A stretch of 64,000 nucleotides of DNA from the NCBI RefSeq assembly GCF_037038585.1, contig NC_092521.1:105912398-105976397 (forward strand). The letters run 5' to 3'. Below the pieces are notes generated by a model, which did no database searches, had not been told where the DNA came from, and saw only the letters and a list, made by a program, of their open reading frames with translations. A program made the position numbers and the translations under genes. Positions 37,101-47,700 of this stretch are shown one piece after another (position 1 is the stretch's first letter; each line of letters opens with the position of its first letter). Source of the DNA: Patagioenas fasciata. Lineage: Eukaryota > Chordata > Aves > Columbiformes > Columbidae.

Positions 37101-40100
37101 GTGAAAATCTTCTGAGAAGTTTTAAGTTGCTACCAAAACAACACCTTCAGCTGTTAAACTGAAGTTTCTTTAAAATAAGCCAATGCATATGAAGAAATTC
37201 TTTATAATTTGTGGCATAAGCATCACTGAATCTAGTTTCACAGGGAAACAGATTTTTTTTTTTGCAGAGCTGATTTCACAGTAGTACATACTGATATAAG
37301 TCTGAGGTATAATGTTTAATCTCCAAATGCCAGCTCTACCTTCTTTTAAGTGTACACCAGAGAAGTATGTAGCTATCAAAAGTTATATCAAGATTTTTTG
37401 AGCTGGTGATTTCCAAATAACATCTCCATGGGATGCAGCAAACTTCAAACAGGCTACTTTCAACTCTTACTTCTCCTCAAGCAATTGTAACTGTTATTCA
37501 TTTTCAACTTACATGTGATTTTACTTCAATGTCATATATAAGACTTTCCCAAAGGCCATGGAATTCAGCTGCAAAAGCAATATATTATATACCTGTTTAG
37601 GATAAATTAATCTGGGAATTTGTACCATTGCAACACAAAGCAGTTTTCAAATTATTCTCAACTGAAATTCAGGGTTAAGAACAGATATACAAGAGCAATT
37701 AAAATATATGGAAAAAACCATGAGTTATTTTTCTCAAAATCCAAACGCTACTTTCTAACAGACAGATTCAGCAGTTTCACAACTTCTTTTTCCACAAATA
37801 ATTATGAGGAGAAAGTAATGTTCTTAATACTGAAAGGAAAAATATCATTCTTTCCACCCTCAATAGAGGATGGACCCTACATTTCCCCAGGATATAGAGC
37901 TATGAAAAACTGGGTTGGGAGGAAGGTTCTAAGCCAAATTTTTCATTCAGGGTTTTTTTTTTGTTGTGTTGTTGTTTCTAACATCAACATGTAAGGGTTA
38001 AAAACACACATGCTGAATGATGCATAAAAAACTAAAGATGTGGTTTGGGTGTCAATCACTTCTAGAAATTAGTTTCTAGCTTTCAGCACAGAAAATACAG
38101 ACTGAACTATTATAAACTACAATAATATGAGAATAATCTCAAAGTATCCAATTGAATTATTCCCAAAGAGAACTGTAATGGATAGTTATGCTTTTCCCAC
38201 AGACAAAGAGCAAGAAATGTCTCAGAATCACTATCTCTTTGAGCTTAAGCTCACACCTGTACTTCTCCTTCCAGGCGCAGATTCCTCCTTCCCCAAGAAT
38301 CAGACAGTAACAAGCAGACCACGCTCTGTTGCAGAGCGAAGGCTTAATCTTCTTTTCAGAACACACTCTGAGGACTCTAAACCTCTTCAGTTTGTTTGTT
38401 TGTTCCAAATATAAAAGCAGTACTGTCCTGGAGACTGGAAGCCAGTAATGGGCTCTGGAAAATTAATGTTTAGAATTATGAATTTCTTGTGTGTGTCCAA
38501 ATAAATATTTGGAGTATGGCCTGTAGAGTTAAAAATTTACTTGTTTCTGATTATGACTATACATTTTACTTCACAAGACCAGTTATTTCCAGCCATCCAC
38601 AAGTATTACAGAAATAAATGACATGTTGTGGAATGACTTGTAGTAGTTCAGTCAAAACCAGGAAGAAGAATGCCCAAATACATTGGTTCCATTGACAAAG
38701 GACAAAGTTAAACAATATACAGCTACAATACCTTTAACAGTAACCCTATAAACACTCTTAGCATTTTCAAGATCTTCTTTCTTTGTAATTGCTCTAGACC
38801 TTCCAGAAATATCACATAGGTACCTGCTGGCAGCACCCAGTGGTTAGCTGCAATGATATCCTCATTCTCTTCTTCCAGGTTTTCAGAGCTCGGTCCTTCT
38901 TCATTCAGATGAAAAATATGAAGAGAAAGACTGCTTTTGCTCAAATCAATGGGCTAGAATGGACATTGAAAGACTTTCAATATATCGTCTTTCTCATTCA
39001 GAGCTAATTATAACATAAGAAAGTTACAGTTCTCAGCTGCCATTCAGCTTTGAAGCCTGCTCCTTCTGTTTGACACTTTACTTAGGGGTGCAGGCCCAAA
39101 AACTTTGCCACCTTTTCTTGGTTATACCAGTTGGCCTAATAAAAGATACTACATCACCCTATAAACCTTGTCTTGCTTATGTCCTCAGGCTACCACTACC
39201 CTACGCACCACTAGCTCACTGGCATTTGAACAGAGCTGTAAATTCTTAACTGTGAATACCTGTCTGTCCTTCAGGTTCAGCTCTGTATCCACAATCGACA
39301 CAGACTGCACATTGCTGTTAAGGAAACTATCATCAAACTCTGTCCACTTGTAATCACCAAACACGATGTTATGTCTGTTCAACAGCTTTAAGACACTCAT
39401 CCTGATATCTTCTTTTTTGGCCGTGCTAACAAGAAAAAAACAGCATTATTTTTGGCATTGACCTTTATAAGGAAGCATAAACTAATATCACAGTGTTTTA
39501 TTTCATACACTAAGCTGAAATACACACACACACAAAAAAAACTCAACAAAAAACACGCCAAAAAAATAAAAAATACTCCCCCTCAAAAAAAAAAAATCCT
39601 CAAACCCACTCAAGCCCCCACTACATTCTGCTGAAAAAAAAAATCCTATCAAATTCAAATTCAGTTTGTTTGCAAAAGCAAAACTATTGATACCTGGTTT
39701 TAATTTGTGCATTAAAATATACAAGCCAAAGAATACTACTTGCTCTGTTTGCAGTCATATCAGGGGACATGGAACAACACAGCTCAAAGATATCAAGAAT
39801 AGACATCAGTTATGCCATCTGACTGTTTTTCACAAGGAAAAAGACAGAAAAACTCATAACCAAGCTCTGAGACTGACTTAGCTTGGAAAGTTCTAATATG
39901 CTTTCATGTCTGAGGACAGCTGATACCTCAGGATGGGGACATGCTACAAGAATTCCAGTAGAAGAGACAAAGACTACAGAGAAAGGAATAGTATTTTAAG
40001 ATTTCAGAAAGGCTTTAATTTTGCAACTTCAGTGATGCATTCCCAGTGCAAATTCCCAGTTCCTTCTAAGTCTGACAAAAAGAGAGCAGTGGATATTTTA

Positions 40101-41078
40101 CACCTTGACTTTATCAACACCCTGGACACACTCTTCCATAGTATACAGATAGCCAAACTGGTAAGATAAGGACTGGATAAATGGACAAGCTGGCTGGACT
40201 GTCCAGCTCAAAGGGTTGTGATTAATAATTAAGACTAGGCTAAGCTGCCAGTAGGTTGGGTGGGGAAAGGTGGGGTGTTGCTTTCAATGTTGGGGCTAAC
40301 ACTGCTTTTACATCTCCATTTATACTCTGGACAATGGGATGTAAAACAACTGCAACAAGTTTACAAATAACACCAAAGCAAGGCAAGCTGTTGGTATCCT
40401 AGAAAGCAGGGCTGCCAATCAGAGGGACCTCTGTCGATTGGAGATTTGACAGGGACCTCCTGAAGTTCAATAAAAGTAAATGCGCAATGCTGTCCCTCCA
40501 TCTACTGCCCAGACAACTGAATGAAAAGTAGCTTAGCACAAAAGGACACAGGGGTACTGGTAGACAAGGTGGCAATGAGTCAGCAGTGTGCCCTGGCTAC
40601 AAATAAGGCCAACTTTATTTTAGGCTGTGCTAGCAAGGGTGCAAACATTGCTGAAAGAGATTCTTTCCATCTACCAGCTGTTTGTGAGACCACATCTGGA
40701 GTATTTTATGTAGTTTTGGGCCTTACCATACGAGAGACAGTGATATACTGGAGCAAGTCCAGAATTATGGGCACCAACTTGATTACAAGACTTGGGTCAC
40801 ATGACACACAAAGAGCAGCTGAAAGAAATGGGTTTGTTCAAACTTATGAAGAGATACCTGTGTGGAAACTCATGGGAGAGTACAGAGAAGGCAGAGCAGA
40901 GTGCTGTGCACTCTTGTAGGTGTGCAGCACAAGGACAAAAGGCAACAGACACAAGTTGCAGCAAGTAAAGTTTTGATCAGAGAGACCTGCTTGATTTCTG
41001 AAGAACTTCCACGTGTATTTTAACACTGTTGCACAGGTTTGGAAGTGCTTGCTTCAAATCCCCAGCAGCTTCGTCCAT
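28080..41078 (-). CDS. TRIP13: TRIP13, AAA+ ATPase (pachytene checkpoint 2 homolog), complete, 13 coding exons
   Basis: TRIP13 uses ATP to unfold and remodel HORMA-domain proteins (MAD2, via the adaptor p31comet, and HORMADs), acting in spindle-checkpoint silencing and meiotic chromosome-axis turnover. The joined exons are 41078-40987, 39425-39260, 38953-38824, 37568-37513, 35425-35335, 33837-33765, 32795-32732, 32487-32401, 31604-31498, 30469-30316, 30147-30035, 28821-28752 and 28175-28080. They total 1,299 nt, 432 codons plus stop, the same length as mammalian TRIP13. All introns are GT-AG with consistent phases. Visible motifs are Walker A GPPGTGKT (179-186), Walker B FVLIDE ending at E253, sensor-1 N300, FVDRAD (309-314) and sensor-2 R386 in SGRVLRKLP. 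The N-terminal domain (1-about 100) holds [10 protein letters not shown]. The start has a strong context (purine at -3, G at +4). It ends in DCV rather than the mammalian AYI as I recall it. Head-to-head with BRD9. Identification is firm. Confidence 0.98.
28722..28759 (-). repeat. 19-bp tandem duplication over the TRIP13 exon 12 donor
   Basis: Two adjacent 19-bp copies (28,722-28,740 and 28,741-28,759) differing by one base. Each carries a full CAA|GTAAGT donor on the minus strand. The 28,752/28,751 junction keeps frame with exon 13; the distal donor would add 19 nt and shift the frame. Confidence 0.9.
28752..28821 (-). CDS. TRIP13: TRIP13 exon 12 (sensor 2)
   Basis: Residues 378-401, with [20 protein letters not shown] (sensor-2 Arg386). 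The donor TTCAA|GTAAGT is duplicated in tandem 19 bp further on; see findings. Acceptor TATAG|AAG. Confidence 0.96.
29978..30011. repeat. (TA)n/(CA)n microsatellite
   Basis: Compound TA-CA-TA dinucleotide run in TRIP13 intron 11, 23 nt from the exon 11 donor. Confidence 0.9.
30035..30147 (-). CDS. TRIP13: TRIP13 exon 11
   Basis: Residues 341-377 plus two bases ([20 protein letters not shown], then [10 protein letters not shown]). AAA+ small domain. A TA/CA microsatellite begins 23 nt into the following intron. Acceptor CTAG|TGT, donor CAAG|GTAAGA. Confidence 0.96.
30316..30469 (-). CDS. TRIP13: TRIP13 exon 10 (sensor 1)
   Basis: Residues 289-340, with [14 protein letters not shown] (sensor-1 Asn300) and [16 protein letters not shown]. 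Acceptor GAAG|GCA, donor AAG|GTAATA. Confidence 0.97.
31498..31604 (-). CDS. TRIP13: TRIP13 exon 9
   Basis: Residues 254-288 plus two bases, with [20 protein letters not shown]. The SAFK stretch differs from the human NACR as I recall it. Acceptor TTGTAG|GTA, donor AAAG|GTAAAA. Confidence 0.96.
32401..32487 (-). CDS. TRIP13: TRIP13 exon 8 (Walker B)
   Basis: 87 nt, residues 225-253, ending in LVFVLIDE. Glu253 is the hydrolysis residue. Acceptor CCCAG|AGT, donor GAG|GTATGA. Confidence 0.97.
32732..32795 (-). CDS. TRIP13: TRIP13 exon 7
   Basis: Residues 203-224 ([20 protein letters not shown] then SE). Pore-loop neighbourhood of the AAA+ large domain. Acceptor TTTAG|G, donor GAG|GTATGT. Confidence 0.95.
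33765..33837 (-). CDS. TRIP13: TRIP13 exon 6 (Walker A)
   Basis: Residues 179-202 plus two bases, with P-loop GPPGTGKT (catalytic Lys185) and [15 protein letters not shown]. Acceptor ACCAG|GC, donor ACAG|GTGACC. Confidence 0.97.
35335..35425 (-). CDS. TRIP13: TRIP13 exon 5
   Basis: Residues 149-178 plus the first base of Gly179 ([16 protein letters not shown] to NRVVLLH). Leads straight into the Walker A loop, which the intron splits at its first Gly. Acceptor ATTAG|TTA, donor CATG|GTAAAA. Confidence 0.95.
37513..37568 (-). CDS. TRIP13: TRIP13 exon 4 (small)
   Basis: 56-nt exon, residues 130-148 ([19 protein letters not shown]). Found by homology; too short to show as an open frame. Acceptor TTTTGCAG|CT, donor CAT|GTAAGT. 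Confidence 0.95.
38824..38953 (-). CDS. TRIP13: TRIP13 exon 3
   Basis: Residues 87-129 plus one base, with [15 protein letters not shown] and AANHWVLPA. Acceptor CTAG|CCC, donor CAG|GTACCT. Confidence 0.96.
39260..39425 (-). CDS. TRIP13: TRIP13 exon 2
   Basis: Residues 31-86 with TAKKEDIRM and [12 protein letters not shown], part of the N-terminal substrate-recognition domain. Acceptor TTAG|C, donor CAG|GTATTC. Confidence 0.96.
40086..40965 (+). mobile_element. CR1 LINE in TRIP13 intron 1 (antisense to TRIP13)
   Basis: Plus-strand CR1 RT remnants. The copy starts near the degraded '[10 protein letters not shown]' region ([11 protein letters not shown] at about 40,103), then '[12 protein letters not shown]' (about 40,469), '[17 protein letters not shown]' (about 40,546) and the 'RKDR..RATDT' region (about 40,930). 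Both ends are truncated and the canonical CR1 3' tail is absent. The 132-codon frame at 40,521-40,919 is a relic. The right end falls within about 25 bp of the TRIP13 exon 1 donor. Confidence 0.88.
40987..41078 (-). CDS. TRIP13: TRIP13 exon 1 (coding part)
   Basis: Residues 1-30 plus two bases of Ser31, beginning [13 protein letters not shown]. The donor is CAG|GTCTCT, weaker than consensus. The frame stays open far upstream because the region is CpG-rich, but homology begins at this Met. Confidence 0.95.
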
Positions 41079-41694
41079 TCTTTTCGCGCCTGAAAGGAAA
41101 GCAACTCCGAGAAGTGGGCTGTCAGCGACCGTTACGTGCCAAAGGCACAACCAGGCCTTCCCGGCACGGGAGACACCGTGTCCCGTCCGCGTGCACCCCA
41201 CCCACCGCAGGAACAGACCATTCTCTCCCTCATTCTCTTCCTCCCTCCCTCCCTCGCGACACCGGACAGAGGACAGGTCGCGAGCACAGTCGCGCGCACA
41301 GGAGGTCCGCCTCCGGGCCCCACGGTGCGGACAGGACATCACCTCACGCCACAGAGCCCGCCTCAGGAACGGACCGCTGCGATCGAGACACGGGTCCCGC
41401 CGAAAAGCGGAAGGGCCAGGCAGCTCCTCTGTCCTCTCAGCACCCTGGCTGCTGCAAGGGCTACAGCCGCCTCTGCCGCACAGAGAATGGAAAAGACGCC
41501 ACTCGAACACGAAAGAGAAGCTGACGCACTGGGACACCGCTGCCGCCTTTTTGTAAAAGGCGGGCGGGCGGGGCAGCAGAAGCCTGGCCCCCTCCCCGTG
41601 ACCGGGATCTTCCTCCGCGGCAGGCGGAAGGGCTCCTGCCGTCGCCTGCGCTTCCGGTGGGGGCGGAGGAGAGGCCGCGGCAGTCGGTTCTGTT
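41079..41694. promoter_or_regulatory. Bidirectional promoter TRIP13/BRD9
   Basis: The divergent start codons are separated by 616 bp. Elements seen by eye are E2F-type TTTTCGCGCC at 41,081-41,090; GC boxes GGGCGGGCGGGG at 41,562-41,573 and GGGCGG at 41,661-41,666; an ETS-type CTTCCGG at 41,651-41,657; further CGGAAG cores near 41,407 and 41,625; and a pyrimidine tract at about 41,219-41,256. No convincing TATA box for either gene, which fits a housekeeping CpG promoter. Transcription start sites cannot be fixed from sequence. Confidence 0.8.
41081..41090 (-). promoter_or_regulatory. E2F-type site beside the TRIP13 ATG
   Basis: TTTTCGCGCC lies 3-12 bp upstream of the TRIP13 start codon and matches the E2F consensus TTTSGCGC. 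TRIP13 is a proliferation-linked gene, so a cell-cycle role is plausible by inference. Confidence 0.55.
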
Positions 41695-41767
41695 ATGGGG
41701 AAGAAGCACAAGAAACACAAAGCAGAGAAAACGGAATGGCGCTCGGCCTCCGCCGTCGCGTACAGTG
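41695..41767 (+). CDS. BRD9: BRD9 exon 1 (coding part)
   Basis: Residues 1-24 plus one base, [17 protein letters not shown] then ASAVAYS. Seven residues longer up to the DYVDKP motif than human BRD9 as I recall it. Donor AGTG|GTAAGA. Confidence 0.94.
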
Positions 41768-44700
41768 GTAAGAACTGGGGGCGGTACAGAGCTGGGGGAT
41801 CCGTCTTTGTACCCGTGGGCGCGTCTACATCCTTCCCCCTGTGGCTGTCGCCAGGGCCCGGTGTCCCTTCGTGGGCTGGGTCACGACAGGGCGGTTGCGG
41901 GGAGAGGCACTTGTCTGGATGCGTGAGCTACCGGCAGCGGGCGAGCGCCCGGGGCTGAGTCGCTGATGCTGTCCCGTTGTCGAGGGTCGAGATGAAGGGT
42001 GGTGGTGCGTTGCCGGGCTGCAGGGCGGGGCGCGGCGGGGGAGATGAGGCGGGAGGTGGCGCGGAGCCAGCGCTGGTACGTAGGTGTCGGGGGTCTGGAG
42101 ACCGACCGTTTTCATGGTTCGTACGGCGGTTCCTGATGGATTCCCAGGTTACTGCGCTGTTTGAGTGATACTTGTTTCCACCTTACTCTGACAAGGATCT
42201 TGTGATGTTTTCAGGGAAGACCGAGGAGTTAGTTCCTTACATATTACAGGTTTGTGGAAAGTCGTGATGTAAAATGTGTTGAACGACTCTTTCTTAGCTC
42301 GTATTTGTTAGACTTAGCTGCTAGTTTTCTGTCCAGTTGTGTTGTGTATATTTTCAACCACCAGCAAATTCTTGTAAACAGTACTTCTAGAAGAAGTATC
42401 AGTACTTGCTGTGTGCTATCACCTCTATGTGCATTTATGGAATGTTTTATTTTTTAAATTTAGATTATGTGGATAAGCCTTTGGAAAAACCTTTAAAGCT
42501 GGTGCTTAAAGTTGGAGGAAGTGAAGTGACTGAACTTTCTGGGTCAGGGCATGATTCTAGTTACTATGATGACAGATCAGATCATGAGCGAGAGCGACAT
42601 AAAGAAAAAAAGAAAAAAAAGAAAAAAAAGTCCGAGAAGGAAAAACGTCTAGATGATGAGGAAAGAAAAAAGAGAAAGGTAAGCTGTGATTTTTAGAATT
42701 CAAACATACCAGTCTTCTTTATGCTTGCTTATCAGATCTAAAATCTGTTGTAGCCGAGTACCAGAACTTTTTTTTTCTTTTGATTGCTGTTGCGAGAAGG
42801 TTATTGTTTGGAGAAAGCACTTCACAAATGTAGAAAAACTCTTGTGTGTGTGTGTGTGTGTGTGTGTTCGAGTATTTCTCCCACTTAAAAGAGATATCCC
42901 TGTGATGATTTTTTGAACAAAGTAAAAGCTTGTTTCTTGTAACTGCACATTTGTCTTATCCATTTCCTTTGTAGATACGAATACTTCATCTTTAGGTTCT
43001 GTTTTGTATTTCACCCAGGTCAGAAACATGTTTTGCTTATTCTTTGAGGAGGATGTTTTCAGCATTTCAGATGAATCTAGATTGCATTTCTATTCCTGAC
43101 ACATGTCAAGTTATTGGACATTGAAACTGATATGTCTATTCAAATCAGCTTTCTGAAATCTGATCTCTTCAGTACTGTGGTACAGTAGTCTTGTTGGGTC
43201 TTGTTTAGAACAACCTGCATGCTAGGCTTTGTGGCTTAGTTAGTGGCAAACAGTGTGGTCACTTGTCTGTGCTGAACTTTTAGGAGTTTGGTTGAAATCA
43301 GCAAGAAGGCATTGACAGCACTGTTACCTTTACAATATAATTTTAATAGTATTTATTTTGTGTGCTAATGATTCTCTGACCTCTCTGTTTCTTTTCTGTC
43401 ATGTAGTTTTACTATTCTCATATGACAATTTTTTGGTACTACTTTGTGTGTATGGCTAATATCTGTCATTTCAAATTGATTTATTTGTTAGGCTTTTATT
43501 ACTTGATATATCTTGTAGGATTTCAGAAGCTCTTGAATAGAGGGCAGATAGTGGAAATTTTTCTTTGTACAAACATTTTCAAATGTTTCGCTTCAGAGTG
43601 TCGCTGGGACTTGAAATGTAGCAAAACAAATATCTTTAATAACATCTCGCAGCATCAAATCAAATTATTTGATTTGCCTTTGCTAAATTGGGCGGGCGGG
43701 TGTCTTTGTTCAGACGGTTTTTTTTTCCCCGGGACATTGTTATTACTGCATGCAAGAGAAGCTAATGGATAGATAAGTAACAAAACTGTAGTCTAAAGAA
43801 GGTTAATGAACGAATGCTCTTCTGTGTGAACATGAATAATGGCTGTAATATTATAGGAATGACTCAGGCATGCCTTTTCTTTGAAGCCCAGGAATAAATC
43901 ATTAATTGCTGCCATTGTTACAGAACATTTCTTATGGTTCTTTTTCAGGCTTCCTAAATTATCATGTACTTAATTGATTCCTGTTTAATGCACCAAACAA
44001 CAAAAACACATTAGTCAAAACAGAGCTGCCAGCTGATCTTTACTGAATGCAGTTCTACATACAAATAGCTTCAAAGTTCAATGTTCTTTTCAGTAGCAAT
44101 ATGGTAACTAACTATATTAAATGCAAAGAAGCAAAAGGTGAACAGTGTTAGTTTTAATTGGAGAAGAAAACTGGAAAAGTGACAAAGAAAATGTATGCAC
44201 AGTTATTGAAAACATATTGTGGGTCAGATATATAACAGATATCCCAAACAAAAATATCACTGTCTCTTACCTTTTGGTATGTAGGATTGCGTATTCCAAG
44301 TATGATCTTCTAAAATCTGTCTTCTCCCTGCTGCTCTAGGAAGAGAAAAAGCGGAAAAGGGAAAAAGAACAGTGTGACACTGAAGGAGAAGCTGATGACT
44401 TTGATCCTGGGAAAAAAGTAGAGGTTGAACCACCTCCAGACCGTCCTGTCAGAGCATGCAGAACTCAGCCAGGTGAGCAGTGTGAAAAAGTATATAATTT
44501 TCAATGTTTTCAAAGGACACAGAACAGAGCTTTTGTCAAGACCAGAAAAATGCAAAATTTCCATGAGGATTTGCTGAAATCTAGAGGCTTTATTTTTTCC
44601 AACATTCAGAACTTTCTGCTATCGGAAGTCATTGTTCCTCTTGGTGCTTCTGGGTTTTAGTAGGTTTGTTTTCATGTGAATAAATTTGCCAAGGACAGCT

Positions 44701-47700
44701 GTGTCTGGCCTCTGGCTGAATAAAGCTTATATAAAAGTATTATTGTGCATAATGTTCCACTAGTACCTTCTGCTTAGTATTTCCTCAGCATTTCCAGAAC
44801 AATGATCAGAAAGACTGAAACTAAGTTTTGCTCAGTTCAAGGGAAAAAAATATTGCAGAAGCTGCTTAGCTGTTGTTATGATCTTTTTTTGTAACCTATG
44901 TGGAGTTTTAATTTTAGTATCTCTATTTTCATCAAAAGTATAGCAGTAAGTTATGATGGGGTGTCTCTAAAGACCATAGTTCCATCCAGTTTTCATTTAC
45001 CAGTCTTCTTTAATTCTCATCACCAGCCAAAATACTTATTGTTTGTGTGTAGTAGCTTCTACATGTTTAATCCCTTCAGATTTTGCCAATTTACTTACAG
45101 GAATTTTCAAATACATCATGATCTCTGTACATGCATGCCTGGAAATGGAACTTGGTAGCAAAAAGTTGGGTCTTTGGGAATAATTTGAGTCTTGTCTTTG
45201 GTACACTGCCATTGACTGGTCAAGTAACTTATTGGGGAATTTTCTAATTATGACTGCATGTTAAATTCAGAAATGGTGTCCATCAACTCTCAGGGTGACC
45301 TAATAGGAATAACTGAAATTTTCTGGTCCAAGCTTCATGCTTCTGGGTAATCTGGAGCCTTGAAAAACTGACAAGCTAAAAACTGATCTCTATATTGACA
45401 GGGCTGCTATTTTCATCTGCTTGAAAAATGTTATTCAAAAGCATATAAGTTACCTTACCTGTTCTGGTTAAGAAGGGAAATGTCTCTCCAGTATAATGAT
45501 GAAGAGCTGGAGTTTTAATTCTAGATTTTACCATGCTGCTTTTTCAGACACCACATTAAAGCCAGTCTCTCTGAAGTGTGTACATGGAACAGGTGATTAA
45601 TGTGTAGTGTTTATTGTTTAATCTGTACAGGAAGTGAAATCGTAATCAGTACCTTTCTTGCCAGCAAATCTGCATCTGTCACTCTTCTTTTTGATTGAAA
45701 AAATTCAGAGAAGCTGATTGGATGGGTGTTGTGGGAAAGAAACCATTAAAATACCGTGGATAACATGTTGTAAGAATGGGGATTTCTCAACTGCAGTATT
45801 TGAGCAACAAAATTTCGCTTCTCTTTTCCTGTAAAAATAAATAACACCTTGCTTTCACCTTATTGATACATTCTCTTACAACTGCTAGACTTAGCACTAC
45901 ATCTGATTTAATGTCTACTATTTTTTAATGTGATTGAAACTCAGTAAGTTGTAAAGGAGAAGAAATAGTTACTCTAAGCTTAGAAATCTGATGTGCCTCT
46001 GCTTTGAAGTCCATGTCTTTTTGACCTTCTGATCAGTACAAGCTGTACTTGTAGTTAAGTTTTTCTTTCTGGTATTTATATTTTCATGAAAATAAATATA
46101 CCTGTATTATATTTCATTGCACTTACCTGTGTTTCTGTCTCAAACTGCAGCTGAAAATGAGAGCACACCGATCCAGCAATTACTAGAACATTTCCTTCGC
46201 CAGCTTCAAAGGTATTAGGCGTATTCTATCTCCAGCTGTGTCGGCAGTGTCTAATGCATGTTTATATGTGTTACTTTACAAATTCTTATTCTGGTTTTCT
46301 GTTTGAAAATAGTGCCTAACTACTGCCAGTAGTATCTTTGGTAACTTTTGCAACCATGTCAGACCTGGTAGTTTTTAAAGTTGAGTTGAGGAAAATTATT
46401 ACCAGCTATGCAATTCTAGCTTTTGGTGAGGAAGTGTTTTGGGCAGAGGCTATATTGCCATCGTAAAACATATTAAACATGAACGGCTTGGTTTAGGAAT
46501 TAAAAAACAGTTGTGAATTTTAGTAGTTTGAAAGACTGAACTGTTCTCATGAAATTTTGTTTTATTCTGCATCCTCTGTCAGATACCAAAGCAAGTTTAT
46601 ACCTGCTTACTTGGTAATCCTTTTAATTTGGAGAGGCTTTTATTTTTTTCCATAAGATGTTAGCCCTGAACGTTATATTTTTGAAAACAAACAAACAATT
46701 TCATTTTCATTTTTTCTTACATAGCAATAAATTGAACTTGGAACCAATTCAAAAATATTAACACTGTAATTATTTGCAGAGGACCTCATGAACAAGAACT
46801 GGTGATTACTCAGTGAAGCCAAAAGACCAATTTGAATTGTAAACAGAGACACAGAAAACATACAAAAAATAATTAAGTAATTCAAGAACAACCTGAATCT
46901 CTTTTAAAAAGTCTGCATATGTGTAATCAAAATGCTCTCCTTTATCAGGAAATTTTTCAAATACGCTTCTGTTTTATGAGAGTGCTTTTAGTGTTTTTTC
47001 TTTTCAAGTAGTACTATGTACAATGATCATTTTGTTTGCTGCTATAAATCTAAAAGTATTGTTTTTATTTTTAGGAAAGATCCTCATGGGTTTTTTGCTT
47101 TTCCAGTCACGGATGCCATTGCTCCTGGATATTCCATGATAATAAAGCACCCCATGGATTTTGGTACAATGAAGGAAAAAATTGCAGCAAACGAATACAA
47201 ATCAGTCACTGAATTCAAGGTAAATTGATAGAGATTTAGTTATTTCAGAGCTCTCTAGTAAGGAACTGAAGATTGTTTTTAACAGTAGAAGCCTTTCTTA
47301 GATTAATTATTTTAATGTGTGTTTTTTCAGTACTAGGCGCTTTCATATATCCTGTGTGTTAGAATGAGTTTCTTTTCTTTTTTGGTGAATTTATTAGATT
47401 TTCTTTTCCTGTGGATTTATCAGATTCTATTACAATCTGCTACAAATTACTGTGGAATTTCTATGGACTTCATGCTGCTAGACATAAACAGGAGTAAGAC
47501 TATCGCGAAGACTTAAGCAGTTGAAAAACCTGGAGCTCCTTTTTTTCTTTAATCTAGGCCTGTTTAGATTGATTAAGAGGCAATTTTGACATGTGTGCAA
47601 GAAAACTGGATACACTGAAGCATTTTCTATAAGATTCAATAATAACTACATAGTTTTTAGTTATCCTGTTTTCCATGTAACTTCATTTGAAATCGCCTTT

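Larger units (their letters stand above)
41050..42110. other. CpG-rich island over the TRIP13/BRD9 5' ends
   Basis: GC- and CpG-dense DNA in an otherwise AT-rich window, covering TRIP13 exon 1, the 616-bp interval, BRD9 exon 1 and the start of BRD9 intron 1. It yields many long overlapping open frames on both strands (up to 247 codons) purely from composition. Confidence 0.88.

Noticed and set aside
41053-41058. CHR-like TTTGAA element near the TRIP13 E2F site
   Set aside because: It lies within coding codons for Asp-Leu-Lys that the protein requires, and a hexamer match is expected by chance.
40977-41720. 247-codon minus-strand frame running into the TRIP13 start
   Set aside because: It is TRIP13 exon 1 read back through the CpG island. 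Homology begins only at Met 41,076-41,078, and the upstream part is compositional.
41029-41771. Overlapping plus-strand frames of 161-211 codons in the CpG island
   Set aside because: Long only because GC-rich DNA lacks stops; no domain, mutually overlapping in different frames, and antisense to TRIP13 exon 1.
42686-42916. Cys/Val-rich 76-codon frame in BRD9 intron 2
   Set aside because: Created by the (TG)12 microsatellite.
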